Positions 44,418 to 54,990 are shown, counted from the stretch's first letter. The stretch: DNA of 64,000 nucleotides from Bryoerythrophyllum caledonicum (GCA_963971425.1 OZ020524.1:21381022-21445021); one strand, 5' to 3'. The notes: a model not told the origin generated them from the sequence alone. Translations and numbers: made by a program.

Positions 44418-45011
44418 GGGCCGCTTCACACTTGGTGGCCAAGTCGAGAGGCCGTCGATTTCCACCAATGAGATTGCTAGAATGGCCAAAGTCCGGACTT
44501 TGGGCCTTCACACTTGTGCCCAAACTCCAAAGGCTGTCGTCCTACATGGCAACACTTTTGGGTAGTTTTGGCGCCAAAGCGACGGCCTCTCGAGCAAAAC
44601 TTGGGTCGCCCATTTTTCTTGACCCAAACTATAATCGAGAGTCCGTCGATTTTTTTTATTAAAATAATCAAAAACTGACAAGATCTAGACCGTTAGATGA
44701 AAGAGACCGAATTTTTGGGCTGATGTTTTTTGGCTGATTTTTTTTGGCTGATTTTTTTGGCTGATTTTTTTTGGGCTGATTTTTTTGGCTGATTTTGATT
44801 GGCTGATTTTTTGGGCTGATTTTTTTTTGGCGTAATGATATGGGGTTTGGATTTTGGACTTGGCCTTTGGGGCTTCACACCACGACCGGCCAAACCTTCA
44901 ATCTATATTATTTAATGTATTTTTTTGGCAAAAAAGTTTGGTCTCTTGCCATAGTTTGGCCACTCATTTTGACGGTCGGCCTCTCGACTTGGGCATAGTG
45001 TGAAGCGGCCC
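44418..45011. mobile_element. Nested TIR element with GGGCCGCTTCACAC ends
   Basis: Ends GGGCCGCTTCACAC and GTGTGAAGCGGCCC are perfect inverted repeats; inner blocks AAGTCGAGAGGCCG / CGGCCTCTCGACTT extend the arms to about 37 bases with gaps. TGA flanks both ends (44415-44417, 45012-45014), a likely 3-base target duplication. The interior holds a minisatellite. Superfamily undecided. Confidence 0.7.
44714..44836. repeat. Minisatellite of GGCTGATTTTTTT units
   Basis: About eight units of 13-18 bases, each GGCTGA followed by a T run, inside the nested TIR element. A run of Lys-Lys-Ser-Ala codons on the minus strand is a by-product. Confidence 0.85.
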
Positions 45012-45511
45012 TGAGTAAACAAGAGAAGACATGCCATAGATAACCAACTCATGGGCGGTACCCAATGCCCATCAGCCTTGTTTGACTTTCGAGGCAAGGC
45101 CACCAATGAGAGCTCAATTGAGGTGGAGCAACCCAAAATTGCACACTTCAAGACCCAATGCCGATAATGGCTAGGGTTTTCACATTTTGAGTTATTGGTT
45201 TTAGGTTGCTTCATGCACCATTTTATGCATACTCTATGAATCGAAATTGGATGGCTGATCAAAATTGGGCGCCTCTACCTTATTTGGAAACAAATTAAGC
45301 ATACTGCCTTTATCACATGATTAGACACAACTTTTAAACATGAGATCTCTTATAATTTTGGCACAACTTCCAGCATGAGATCTCTCATAATAACAGTGTC
45401 AAGCTACTACATATCATGAGATCTCCTCAAACAAGTCCATAGGGTTTCAAACTTGGACCAAATGCGTATGAATCATGTCCCACCCAACCAATATATATTA
45501 CATTATATTCC

Positions 45512-46350
45512 CAAAGCGGTATGGGAAGTCCGAAAACTAATCACCTCCTACAACAAATTGAGATGCTTTATACTAATGAACGCCGACACCTTTAATAACA
45601 ACCCACAAGAAAATACAGTCCCTCCCTGGCTACTCCCATGCTCATGTGCAACCCAAAGATGTCATTGCAATGCTAGGCTCAAACCGGACATCCTTTGTGT
45701 TAGAGGTTTACCATACAATGATCCACCACCCGATCACATTAACCAAGACTACACCATTCAATTCATTGATTTCACATATTGCAACGATAGATTTTCTCCG
45801 GAAACAATTCAAAACAAAATAGATAAATACCAACCCCTCATTGACGACATCATGGCCCTTGGATGGAATAAGGACCCCCTCATGGTAATCACATCTGGCG
45901 CTCGTGCCACCACCTTTATCCCATCTATGAAAACACTAGAGGATACCTTCAAGATACCCATTGAAACAATGAAAACCACCTTTAAAAACATTAACACCAT
46001 TGCTATTCAACATGCCATGTCCATTTTACTACATAAACCCAAAATCGAAAACAACCAAGCCCTCCCTGATACACAAGACCCCCCTTAAATACTTTGCCAC
46101 CTTAACTCTTCTTGATTGGCTGATTGTGTGGTTTTTGCTGCTAGTTTGGTTAGTTGGTTAGTTCATGGTTGGTTGTTTGTTTGGTTGGTTTCTGGCTTCT
46201 CGTTACATAGTGTCTACCCTCGAAAGGGGGAAGTGTTCCAGCTCACTAATTCCTTGTCCGGTGGACATGGTCTTGGTAGTGGAACGAACAAACACTTTAT
46301 TCACGCCGGTCCCCTTCGGGAACCGACGTTCTTCTTCTTCTTCTTCTACA
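45512..46350 (+). mobile_element. LINE (non-LTR retrotransposon), 5'-truncated copy 1
   Basis: From AAAGCGGTATGGGAAG onwards it matches the minus-strand LINE at 50123-51537. The coding part to the stop at 46086-46088 includes AVWEVRKLITSYNK, LLPCSCATQRCHCNARLKPD and SGARATTFIPSMKTLEDTF, i.e. only the extreme C-terminus of ORF2. The 3' UTR has GGTTGGTT repeats and then GTGTCTACCCTCGAAAGGGG, ends ACGCCGGTCCCCTTCGGGAA and (TTC)n instead of poly(A). Confidence 0.8.
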
Positions 46351-46544
46351 TGGCTTGACAAACAAAATCCCAAGCAAATCACTTTTATACCACTATTTAC
46401 AACAATTACACGTCTATTAGTGACTTGTCACTCTCCACCTCTCTCATTACTTGACACATATTAAAGATCATGGATTAATAATTACATACTACTAGTTCAA
46501 ATATATCTACCTTGAAGAGAGAAAAGTAATTTCATTATGCTAAT

Positions 46545-46635
46545 CTATGTCACGTGGACATGGATTTGGTGGTGAAACAAGCAAACACTTTATTCACGCC
46601 AGCCTCCTTTAGAGACTCAGTTTCTCTTCAATAGT
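46545..46635 (+). repeat. Fragment of LINE/SINE 3' end
   Basis: CAAACACTTTATTCACGCC followed by a decayed CCTTTAGAGACTCAG and TTTCTCTTC repeats the last 90 bases of the LINE/SINE 3' end. Confidence 0.6.
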
Positions 46636-47325
46636 ATTGATTCTTTATCACTTACATCTGTATTATGAATTGGCTTTAATCTCTTAAAGAAAATAAAGGC
46701 AATGATTGGAATCTAATAAAAAAATAAATCTCCAAAGAAAGCATAAAGATCTCTATAAAGGTTTAATCATTATAAGTGTCAAAATGTCATTTGATACATT
46801 GATAAATTTAAATAGAAAGATATGACCATACATTGGGATGATTATTTTATTAGATCTAATAAATAGGAATGTGATGCATAAGATTATAATTATTTCATTC
46901 TTTGACTTTTGGATGTGGCATATGATGTTTTGTGACCATGTAAATTTTCAACTTGTAACAAATTGAGCTCACACAAAACTATATGTGTATTGTTAATGTA
47001 TGAACTTCTTTGCTCAACAAAAGGAAACCACCTCTTTTCAATATTTTCAAATACATCACCCCTTAAATACCTTTTTCTTATGGTGTACAATAAATTAACA
47101 TAATACAACTTACTATGGTGATATATTTAAACCATATTTAGTGCAAAAATTCCACACCAAGTGAAGTTACCATTTATTTCTCTTGAAGTAGGAGAAAAGA
47201 AAAGAGAAAAAAAGCTTTGCTTCAAACGTTACAATCTTATGATTTGCATGGTTACATTTTCATATAATTATTGTGCATTCTCTTTTGATAATCAAGATTA
47301 AAATCCTACAATTGAAGGAAGTAAT
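46636..47325. other. AT-rich intergenic, nothing recognised
   Basis: No gene or repeat boundary recognised. Confidence 0.5.
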
Positions 47326-47750
47326 ATAACGTCAAAATACCTTAAACCGACACTTTAGTGATTCTGTGTTTCAAAAGTTGAGATTTAATTGCAAAAAAAA
47401 TATGCTTGGGTAGAGAAATAAGGTTCTGATTTGTGAGAGAAAAATAAATTGAAAACAACGTTGTAGATTGTGAGAAAAAAGAAAGAAAGTGGGTTTCCTC
47501 CAATCAACTCTAAAGCGACCAGGTTTAGTGACAAAACCAAACCTTAAAAGCACATTAAACCGTCACCTCTATCCCACCAAACCGCCAGCTCCATCTAGCT
47601 CCATCCTTGCATTCATTGGTGGGCTTGGAATAGATTTGGAATATTTCTGACAGAAATTATGACAAAAAAAGATAGGAAGAAATCCGGTTCTGACGAGGTC
47701 TGTAGGGTCGGTTCAGGGTTGAGTGTTGGTTTAAGGTATTTTGACGTTAT
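47326..47750. mobile_element. Foldback element with ATAACGTCAAAATACC ends
   Basis: The left end ATAACGTCAAAATACCTTAA and the inverted right end match, extending to ACCGACACT / AGTGTTGGT, about 29 bases of terminal repeat. 425 bases, non-coding. The target duplication cannot be read because the ends themselves are palindromic to the flank. Confidence 0.65.
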
Positions 47751-49361
47751 GTACTTATTTTCCTTATGTGAGAGTAGCCAATTTTATAGTGTTTTTGGTT
47801 GAAGTTATTCACAAGTCTTTTTGAGTTATAAAGTTCAATAGTTTCTTTCACATCAAATTTTGCTTTATAAAAGCACAATGTCTAAATAACAACAAACGTG
47901 GATAGAAGTTGAAAATGAATATTAAAAAACCACAATACAATGAAGAGTCCCTTGGAGACAAAGTCCAATCAAAGTTCAAGATTTAAAATTACTTTCCATG
48001 TGTATGAAATGCCACATAGTATATTACATTAAATTTTAGGTTTTCATTGTATTTGATGAATTTGGCAACATATTCTCATGTTTTCCAAGAATTCTATGAC
48101 TCCAAATTATGATCTAATTTTTGCAAAGTGTGTCTGTAATATGTGTGCTAATTTGAACTTTGGACTTCACAATCTACCTGTAGTTCCTTGCAATTTCATG
48201 CAAATTAAAATATACCACATCTATAGACCAAAAATTAATTGCCTAAACACTAAAGTTTTAATCCTTTGGCGCCAAGTGCAACACCAAATTATTTGCTGAT
48301 TTTTCTTCTTTGAACATACTTTGATGAAAATAAGATGCCTTATTTTAGTATAGAAACTTACTAAATAAAACTCAAACCATGATTTAAACTCTGGGAAAAT
48401 TTTGTACCACATCCAGTGGTTGATGGAATAGATTATAGTGTTTAAAGTGACCATATATTGCAAAGTTGAAATTCGTGTTTTTGGAGAGTATACTACTTTA
48501 TCCATCAATAGATTCCTAAAAGAAATTTTGTACTTCCATCTGAGACGTTTAAATGTGCACTAGGTTTATAGCTTCACATTGACATATAATTTATACATGA
48601 TTTTTGATGATTCTTTTACAACAAAATATGTGGCATGAGATTCAATGTATTTAAGTTGTTTGATGTATTCTGCAATGTATTCCTAGCTTTTCCATGAGTT
48701 CTACACCCCAAATTGTGATCCAATTTTTGCAGAGAGTACAGTACATGTAATGTATGCACAGATCTCAACTTCAAATTTTGCAACCTGATTCCTCATGGAT
48801 TTCATGCAAATTAAAACTTAACACATCTAAAGTCCATATTTGGATCTCGTGGGCTCCAAAAGATTCAAACTACTTTTAACTTGAATTTGATGACTACCAA
48901 ACTCTTCCATACTGAATAAGGATAGAGCACCAAACTCCTCTATAGAAATTCAGAAAAAAAAGTAATTTTATAAACCACAAGGAGTATGCTATTGAAAACT
49001 TGCCTTACTTTACAAATATTCCTATTAAGTACAAACATGGAATTTAATTCTAGGGTGTAATAGGCACTCTTTAGGGGAGCTTCTGATTGTACTCTATGTA
49101 CCTTCTTTGCTTCAATTAATGGACTGTTGTGCTTAGTTCCTTTCATACTTAAATTATGTACTTAGTACTTAATGTGACTGGGATAGCATGCCATGTTGCA
49201 AAATCATTTTCTGGTACCTCTCTAGAACTTGAGACACCTCAAGTCTCACCATAAGGACACATTTGCTTTGATGATGTTATTTTTCATCCTGTCATTAACA
49301 CAAGTGTAGATCACTGTTGTCCTTTACGGTGGAAAGGTGATCCCCAAAGAAGTAATTGTAG
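47751..49361. other. AT-rich intergenic, nothing recognised
   Basis: Two similar blocks (CTCATGTTTTCCAAGAATTC near 48076 and a related block near 48690) hint at an old internal duplication. No gene is seen. Confidence 0.45.
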
Positions 49362-49858
49362 GGTAAGCCCCCCTAAAACCGACAAGTTAAGGTAAGGGTC
49401 TCTTGATCCGACCCTGTTTCTTAAACCGTCCTCTAACTCAGAGTACCTACAGTGTACCTACAGTGTACCTAGAGTGTACATGTCAGCGGGGGACGGTTTA
49501 AGAAACAGGGTCGGATCAAGAGACCCTTACCTTAAGGAATGTGCATGTATGGAGAGAGGAGATAATGATACTGTTAATTTTCAGTGATAGCCAATAGAAT
49601 TGCAATTCCAATTCAAGTGATTTCATAATTTTTGGATGAACACTGAATTAGTTGTGAATTTTCGAACTGGGCAGCCATGTTTAGTGGGTGGCCAGCAGTA
49701 GGTACCCCCCACAACCAACGACCAAAAGTAAGGGTCTTGACTAATAGCAAATCTCCATTTGGAGCTTAGTTGGTGGTAGTGGGATGGAAGAGGGTTGGAT
49801 ATACCCCAATTTCATAGACGTTGGTTATGGGTTTTTGTTGGTTATGGGGGGGCTTACC
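49362..49858. mobile_element. GGTAAGCCCCCC-family element
   Basis: Ends GGTAAGCCCCCC and GGGGGGCTTACC. Interior matches 40010-40361 (GGTGGCCAGCAGTAGGTACC, GGTTGGATATACCCCAATTT). Interrupted at 49387-49535 by a small hairpin MITE. Non-coding. Confidence 0.75.
49391..49531. mobile_element. 141-bp hairpin MITE with perfect 41-bp TIRs and TTAA flanks
   Basis: Positions 49391-49431 and 49491-49531 are exact reverse complements, starting GGTAAGGGTCTCTTGATCCG. TTAA flanks both ends (49387-49390, 49532-49535). The host repeat copies at about 40030 and 55315 read GACAAGTTGAGGAATG and GACAAGTCAAGGAATG without the insert, so the empty site is visible. The loop has AGTGTACCTA-type repeats three times. 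Perfect arms imply a recent insertion. Confidence 0.9.
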
Positions 49859-50122
49859 TTATATCCGGGTATCACTTTAGTTTCACCTTCACTGGATGGA
49901 CAATATTCTTTTATGTATGGAGATTCTATATACCATCATACTTTAGTAGATTTGCTCATAATCATGAGGGAAAATTAGAGAACAACACAGTTTTCTTTCA
50001 CATTATACTGTTAAACTACGTGATTTGGTACTAGTTTTGATTGTTCTTTCTTTTTCTTTTCCCTCTACTACACAAAAGAATTAATTTGTTTTTGATTGGG
50101 TATCTTATTTTTTAGGTACTAA

Positions 50123-51537
50123 GAAGAAGAAGAACGCTAGTTCCCAGAAGGGGACCGGCGTGAATAAAGTGTATGTTTGTTCCACTACTAAGACCATGCC
50201 CACCGGACAAGGAATTAGTAAGTTGGAACTACTTCCCCCTTTCGAGGGTAGACACTATGTAACGGGTAGCCAGAAACCCGCCAAGCAAAACACCCAACCA
50301 ACTAACCAGCCAACTAACCAAGCAAGTAACCAAAAACCACAAACCAACCAAGGAAGTAGCCAAGAGCCCCAAAACCAACCAGTCAAGATAAATCAAAGCG
50401 GGAAAAGAAATTAAGGGGGGTCTTGTGTATTGGGAAGGGCTTGGTTGTTTTCAATTTTGTGTTTGTGTAGTAAAATTGACATGGCACATTGAGTAGCGAT
50501 GGTATTAATGTTTTTAAAAGTGGTTTTAATTGTTTCAATGGGTGTTTTGAAGGTATCTTCTAGAGTTTTCATAGATGGGATAAAGGTGGTGGCACGAGCG
50601 CCGGATGTGATTACAATAAGGGAGTCCACATTCCACCCCAGTGTAATGATGTCGTCAATAAGGGGTTGGTATTTATCAATTTTATTTTGGATTGTTTCCG
50701 GGGAAAATCTGTCGTTGTAGTATGTGAATTCAATGAATTGAATGGTGTAGTCTTGGTTGATGTTAACGGGTGGTGGGTCATTATATGGTAAACCTTTAAC
50801 ACAAAGGATGTCCGGTTTGAGCCTAGCGTTGCAATGACATCTTTGGGTCATACATGAGCATGGGAGTAGCCATGGGGGGACCGTATTTTCTTGTGGATTG
50901 TTATTAAAAGTGTCGGCGTTCATTAGTATGAAACATCTCGATTTATTGTAGGAGGTGATTAGTTTTTGGACTTCCCATACCGCTTTATTATGTCTTTTAA
51001 CAATTAGAGAGTGTATGTGGTGGTTTTGGCATTTGAGTAGAACATGAAGCCATGTGTCGGGGTCCGTTGAGGGGCATATGGGGCATGTTATGGATGAGAA
51101 TCTTTTTATTCCAAAGAAGAGTTGTTTGCGAGCATTTCCCATATACTGACCAGTACGGAATTTGATGAGGCATGTTATTTGCGAGTCTAAAATGATGGGG
51201 TTTTTCCAAAAGTTTGTAGAGAGTTCATTTTCTATGTCGTTATTGTTAGTCCATTTTCCTATGTTAGGAATATTTTTTGAGATTGTGTCAAGGTTGCTGT
51301 AGAGGTCTTGTTTCTTGAGATATTTGTCCAAAAATCTAATTGGGCCTTTGTTGGGGGTATCTTCTTTGGAAGGCCAATCTTCTTTTTGAAAGTAGTATGG
51401 GGTGGCATGGGCATGTTCGTGTGGGTCTTTGGCATTTTTGTGTGTTTTTTCTCGGCCTTCTTTTGCTAATTTGTCTGCTTGTTCGTTGCCATCAATGTTG
51501 GCATGGGCTCTTACATTGTGGAGGGTTGTGATTTGTT
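50123..51537 (-). mobile_element. LINE (non-LTR retrotransposon), 5'-truncated copy 2
   Basis: Minus-strand frame open from about 51546 to 50411, about 378 codons: HNVRAHANIDGNEQADKLAK (end of an RNase H domain), then a cysteine motif TCPICPSTDPDTWLHVLLKC, then the C-terminal region shared with copy 1. The reverse transcriptase itself is missing by 5' truncation. A (TTC)n tail is present at the 3' end (50123-50133 region). Flanks TTAGGTACTAA (50112-50122) and TTAAGTACTAA (51538-51548) look like a target-site duplication, 10 of 11 bases. The frame is intact, so insertion was fairly recent. Clade not assigned. Confidence 0.85.
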
Positions 51538-51548
51538 TTAAGTACTAA

Positions 51549-52379
51549 ATATTCATCAATCCTAGTATGGTGCTATGGTGTGGTACTAGTACAGGACCAC
51601 CTAAACTGGTTAATTGTTCTACGTTGGCCACTTAGAAGCCATCAAGATGTAATAAGTTTCCTCCAAGTGTAAGAAATTTGTCTTCCAAATTCACACCTTG
51701 AAGTAGCACTTTGAGAGGTTATCTAGAATAATATATTATAATATACTACCTCTACATATAATAAGCCATAATTATATTGTCCATTCCATGAAGCTGAAAC
51801 CTATGTAATACCCGGATAGGTGATACTTAGATAGGTGAAACTTGGATAGGTGAAACGCACACATGTGATCTTGAATCATACAAGGGCCAATTTAGTGTTA
51901 GTTTATTAGATTTAGTGTTAGTTTATTAGATACTGCATAGTTGGAAGGACTCAGACAAACTAGATCCATGAAGGGAGTGCAAAAGAGGATCAAGGGATCT
52001 ACGTGATGGCACATTGATTTTGATCGTGCCTGCAAAACTCAGTCACTCGTGGACCACATTTACTTGTTGAGAAGCGAAATTGTATTGCAACTCACAAGAT
52101 CTCCCTGCACACTCCAATCCAGTAGCTACAACATCGTCAAAGTGGAGTCTACATCTTCATCAGCGCGTCAGCGCACACTAGGCCTCGCACCTCATAGCAA
52201 TACGAGTGGTAACTTGGACGCACCTTCGAGATACAAGCAAACGCACTTTCAACATCCGCTGCAGCACAACGCCGTCATCAGCATCATCTCATCCAGCAGA
52301 GCCAATAGTAAGCACTACATCAGGCTAGTAGCACAACTAGAGTCCGTCGTGCAACAGCCTGTGGAGAGGACCAACACAC
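51549..52379. other. Intergenic; unrecognised GC-richer block
   Basis: 52050-52375 is less AT-rich and open on the plus strand (about 110 codons, e.g. QHNAVISIISSSRANSKHYI), but no family is recognised. Elsewhere short local repeats (GATAGGTGAAACTTGGATAG; TTAGTGTTAGTTTATTAGAT doubled at 51892-51930). Confidence 0.4.
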
Positions 52380-52635
52380 CACTACAAGAAAACAGGGTGT
52401 TTAGCAACGTTTTAAAAAAAATTCTTAAGCAAAGCTTAGGGGCTTGCTTTGTACATAAAACCACGCTGCAGTGGTTGCTTCTTCAAAAAGCAAGCCCCTA
52501 GACAATATTTTAAGACCTCCGGGCAATCAGCACACAAATTTACTCAACAGTAAGTCTCTCCTAAATTTGCTTATAGTTCTTTTTAATTTAATATCTTGTT
52601 TGCAATTCTAGGCTTTCTAGGCCTTTAGAAGGGAG

Positions 52636-52722
52636 TGGTTTGCGGCGTTAGTGTGTTTTGCGGCGTTAGTGTGTTTTGCGGCGTTAGTGTGTTTTGCGGC
52701 GTTAGTGTGTTTTGCGGCTTTA
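52636..52722. repeat. 18-bp tandem repeat, about 4.5 units
   Basis: Unit GCGGCGTTAGTGTGTTTT, four exact copies and one decayed. Confidence 0.95.
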
Positions 52723-52752
52723 GTATAATTCTGTATTTTGAGGCCTGTGCTG

Positions 52753-52753
<1 letters not shown>

Positions 52754-52812
<59 letters not shown>
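52754..52812. repeat. Poly-T tract of 59 bases
   Basis: Uninterrupted T run. Either a poly(A) tail of a minus-strand retrocopy or an assembly-limited homopolymer; length is likely unreliable. Confidence 0.9.
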
Positions 52813-52813
<1 letters not shown>

Positions 52814-53589
52814 ATAATACATGGTTTTTTTCCTCATGTTTCACTTCGGTGGGTGAGATCAATTGCTGAATTGCTGACTGAACATGAGAGAACCATCTGG
52901 ACATTCGTTGGAAGGAAATGCTCATTGAGTAGAAGGGTGGCTAAAATTCTTGGTACAACATGACCTCTCCTTCTTCCTCCTCAAAGGCCACTCATATTGA
53001 TTTCAGCTGAAGTTGAGCGACCACCATAGCTAATAGCTATTAAAACTGTAGTATCAAAATCGGAAGCGGGGAGAAACTTTGAGTGACTTCGTAAACAACT
53101 CACATGACATGCTTTCTGCTGACCTCCTTTGATTTTCCTTTGAACATGAGCTGCATGAGTTTTTTGAGGACTACATGGTGAACGACAACTTGGGGCAGAT
53201 AGCAAACGCACAGTTGTGTTCTTCGACTGCGAGCTCATGAAAGCGAGAAGCCAGAAATGCATTGAACTGGCAAGGCTTTTCTCTTTCGCGGTAGATTTCC
53301 CCAAAACAATGTGCCAGCAATCATACACTACAAGAAAACAACACCTAGGGTCATGCTTTGTACATAAAACCACGCCATAGCTGTTGCTTCGTTAAAAAGC
53401 AGGAATATTTCAAAACGTTGCTATACACCCTGTTTTCTTGTAGTGTCAGCGTGGAATTAACCAAGCAAAGCATGCTGCAAAACTATGACTTCCAATTTCA
53501 GGTAAAGTGTCCTCACCCAAACCTCATCGCTTTTCGTAGGTGATAGATATGGAGATGTTTATTTGTAAAGTAAGGCCAAGATACCACGA

Positions 53590-53790
53590 GTTTTCTCCAC
53601 TTCTCTCAGTCTAAAACAGCTCTAAATACCTCTCATTTTAATCTCTTCAAGGAGGAGAAAGGCGGCCAAGATTCTTGACCTCTCCTCTTCATTCTCGAAG
53701 GCAACAAAAAAAACTCTTTTCTAGCTTGAGTTTAAAGACCACCAAGCTCTTGCATTGATCTGATAAGCTATCAAGAGTGAGAAATTAACT
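53590..53790. repeat. Gene-associated repeat, copy before the RDR relic
   Basis: AAGGAGGAGAAAGGCGGCCAA, CATTCTCGAAGGCAAC and GAGTTTAAAGACCACCAAGC follow the order of the copies in ALDH3 and PUB42-like introns, so this may be an intron remnant of the RDR gene. Confidence 0.55.
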
Positions 53791-53918
53791 TGCAAATAAT
53801 GAGGGGTGTCTTATGCAAATAACTCAACGGTTTCTCGTGTACTTTTTCCTGTTCAGGAAGCGCTCTCTAAAGGTGCACATCCAGTGTTTTTTGAGACTGA
53901 GAACCTCATTATTTGCAG

Positions 53919-54305
53919 GTTCCAGGCTACGAAGATTACCTTCTGGGCACCAGCACCAAAGCTGATGAGTCTCATGAACCAGGACGGCATCTAACCCGAG
54001 GCTGAGGTGATGAGCGGCAACATCCTGCGTCTCGCGAGGCACTTTCAGGGGAAGCGCGCCAGAGAATCCGTCTGGCGGCGAAGGCGCTACTCCGAGAAGC
54101 ACAGAAGTGGTTCCGTGAGGGCGACGACGAAGAAGAATACGACGAGCCGGAAAGAGACGCTCAGTTCGCATCCGCGTGCTACCACGTCACGTACCACCCC
54201 GACTACCAATTCTCCTCCGTCACCCGCACCCTGGTGCACCTCCTCAGCTTCCCTTGGGTGGAGTGCGACATCGAAGCCACATCCATGAGACGCCGCAGGT
54301 TCTGA
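53919..54305 (+). pseudogene. RNA-dependent RNA polymerase (RDR), C-terminal relic
   Basis: Plant cellular RDRs make double-stranded RNA for silencing. This stretch encodes their C-terminal tail: PEAEVMSGNILRLARHF, then in another frame ARQRIRLAAKALLREAQKWF, CYHVTYHPDY and LLSFPWVECDIE before a TGA at 54303-54305. Order and spacing match the RDR1/2/6 ending. Breaks seen: an in-frame TAA right after MNQDGI (about 53991) and a frameshift between RLARHFQG and the ARQRIRL block (about 54045). A TTTGCAG acceptor precedes at 53918. The catalytic core is absent from the window, so this is the decayed end of a gene or a retained fragment. Confidence 0.65.
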
Positions 54306-54409
54306 CCTTTCCATGCCCTTAGAAATTCCTCTGGAGTAACGGTCTGCTATGCACTCATTGTACAGTAACGAGCTGATCGTGAAAGCTGTGGATCCTCAGC
54401 CTTTTCTTC

Positions 54410-54990
54410 TTCTGTTCTGCAATGGCGTAGCTCAGGAAACTGTCAGTGTCATTCAACGATAAGTTCCAGTCTGTCATTGTAATGAGCTTAGAAGTTGCGG
54501 TGTTTCTGTTTTTTCCTGAATGCTTTTCCTTCTTCTTTTCTGGAACTGTAGCGTAGAAAACTGATCCTAATTATCATTGTAATGAGCTTTTTCGGTGATA
54601 GTTTGTCGGTGACTGGTGTTTTTTCCTCTTTTTTCTTTTCTCAAGTAGCGTAGAGAACTGATCAAAATTAACAATTTTCAGTCATTGTAACGAGCTCAGA
54701 AGCTGCGCTGTTTTCGACGACTGGTGTTTTTTTTGTTTTTTGTTTTTCTCTTTTTTCTTCTCTGGAGTAGCGTAGAAAACTGATCCTAATCAACAAGTTC
54801 AGTCTGTCATTGTAATGAGCTTTCGTGGTGATAGTTTGTCGATGACTGGTGTTTTTTTTTCTTTTTTCTCTTTTTTCTTTTCTGGAGTAGCGTAGAGAAT
54901 TGATTCTAATCAACAAGTTTCAGTCTGTCATTGAAATGAGCTTTTGTGGTGGTGATAGCAGTTCTGAATTTTGGTATGATTGGTGTTTAC
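54410..54990. repeat. Tandem array of about 115-125-bp units
   Basis: Four to five units, each with GTAGCGTAGA(A/G)AACTGAT, CAGTC..CATTGTAATGAGCTT, GGTGATAGTTTGTCG and GACTGGTGTTTTTT followed by a T/C-rich run. The array begins directly downstream of the RDR relic, within its former 3' UTR. Confidence 0.9.

Larger units (their letters stand above)
44173..45275. mobile_element. TA-flanked MITE (GAGGCACCC ends), copy 2, carrying a nested element
   Basis: Begins GAGGCACCCAATTCCGATC, ends GGGCGCCTC, with TA at 44171-44172 and 45276-45277. The first 240 bases align with 23972-24215 and the last 130 with 24195-24313. Between them lies a different terminal-inverted-repeat element (44418-45011). Confidence 0.75.
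52380..53445. mobile_element. CACTA-like non-autonomous element
   Basis: Left end CACTACAAGAAAACAGGGTG and inverted right end are the same 20 bases and continue TTTAGCAACGTTTT / TATAGCAACGTTTT, about 36 bases in all. CACTACAAGAAA is the classic terminus of plant CACTA transposons. A third such terminus at 53327 marks a smaller copy (53327-53445) at the right edge. No matching 3-base duplication is seen. No transposase; interior has an 18-base tandem repeat and poly-T. Confidence 0.7.

Noticed and set aside
44693..44893. KKSAKK-type repeat protein
   Set aside because: Translation of the GGCTGATTTTTTT minisatellite.
49391..49531. miRNA precursor
   Set aside because: Arms are perfectly complementary to their ends with TTAA duplication and empty sister sites, so it is a transposon.
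52617..52925. Lysine-rich 102-codon frame with HTNAAK repeats
   Set aside because: Translation of the poly-T tract and the 18-bp tandem repeat; not a protein gene.
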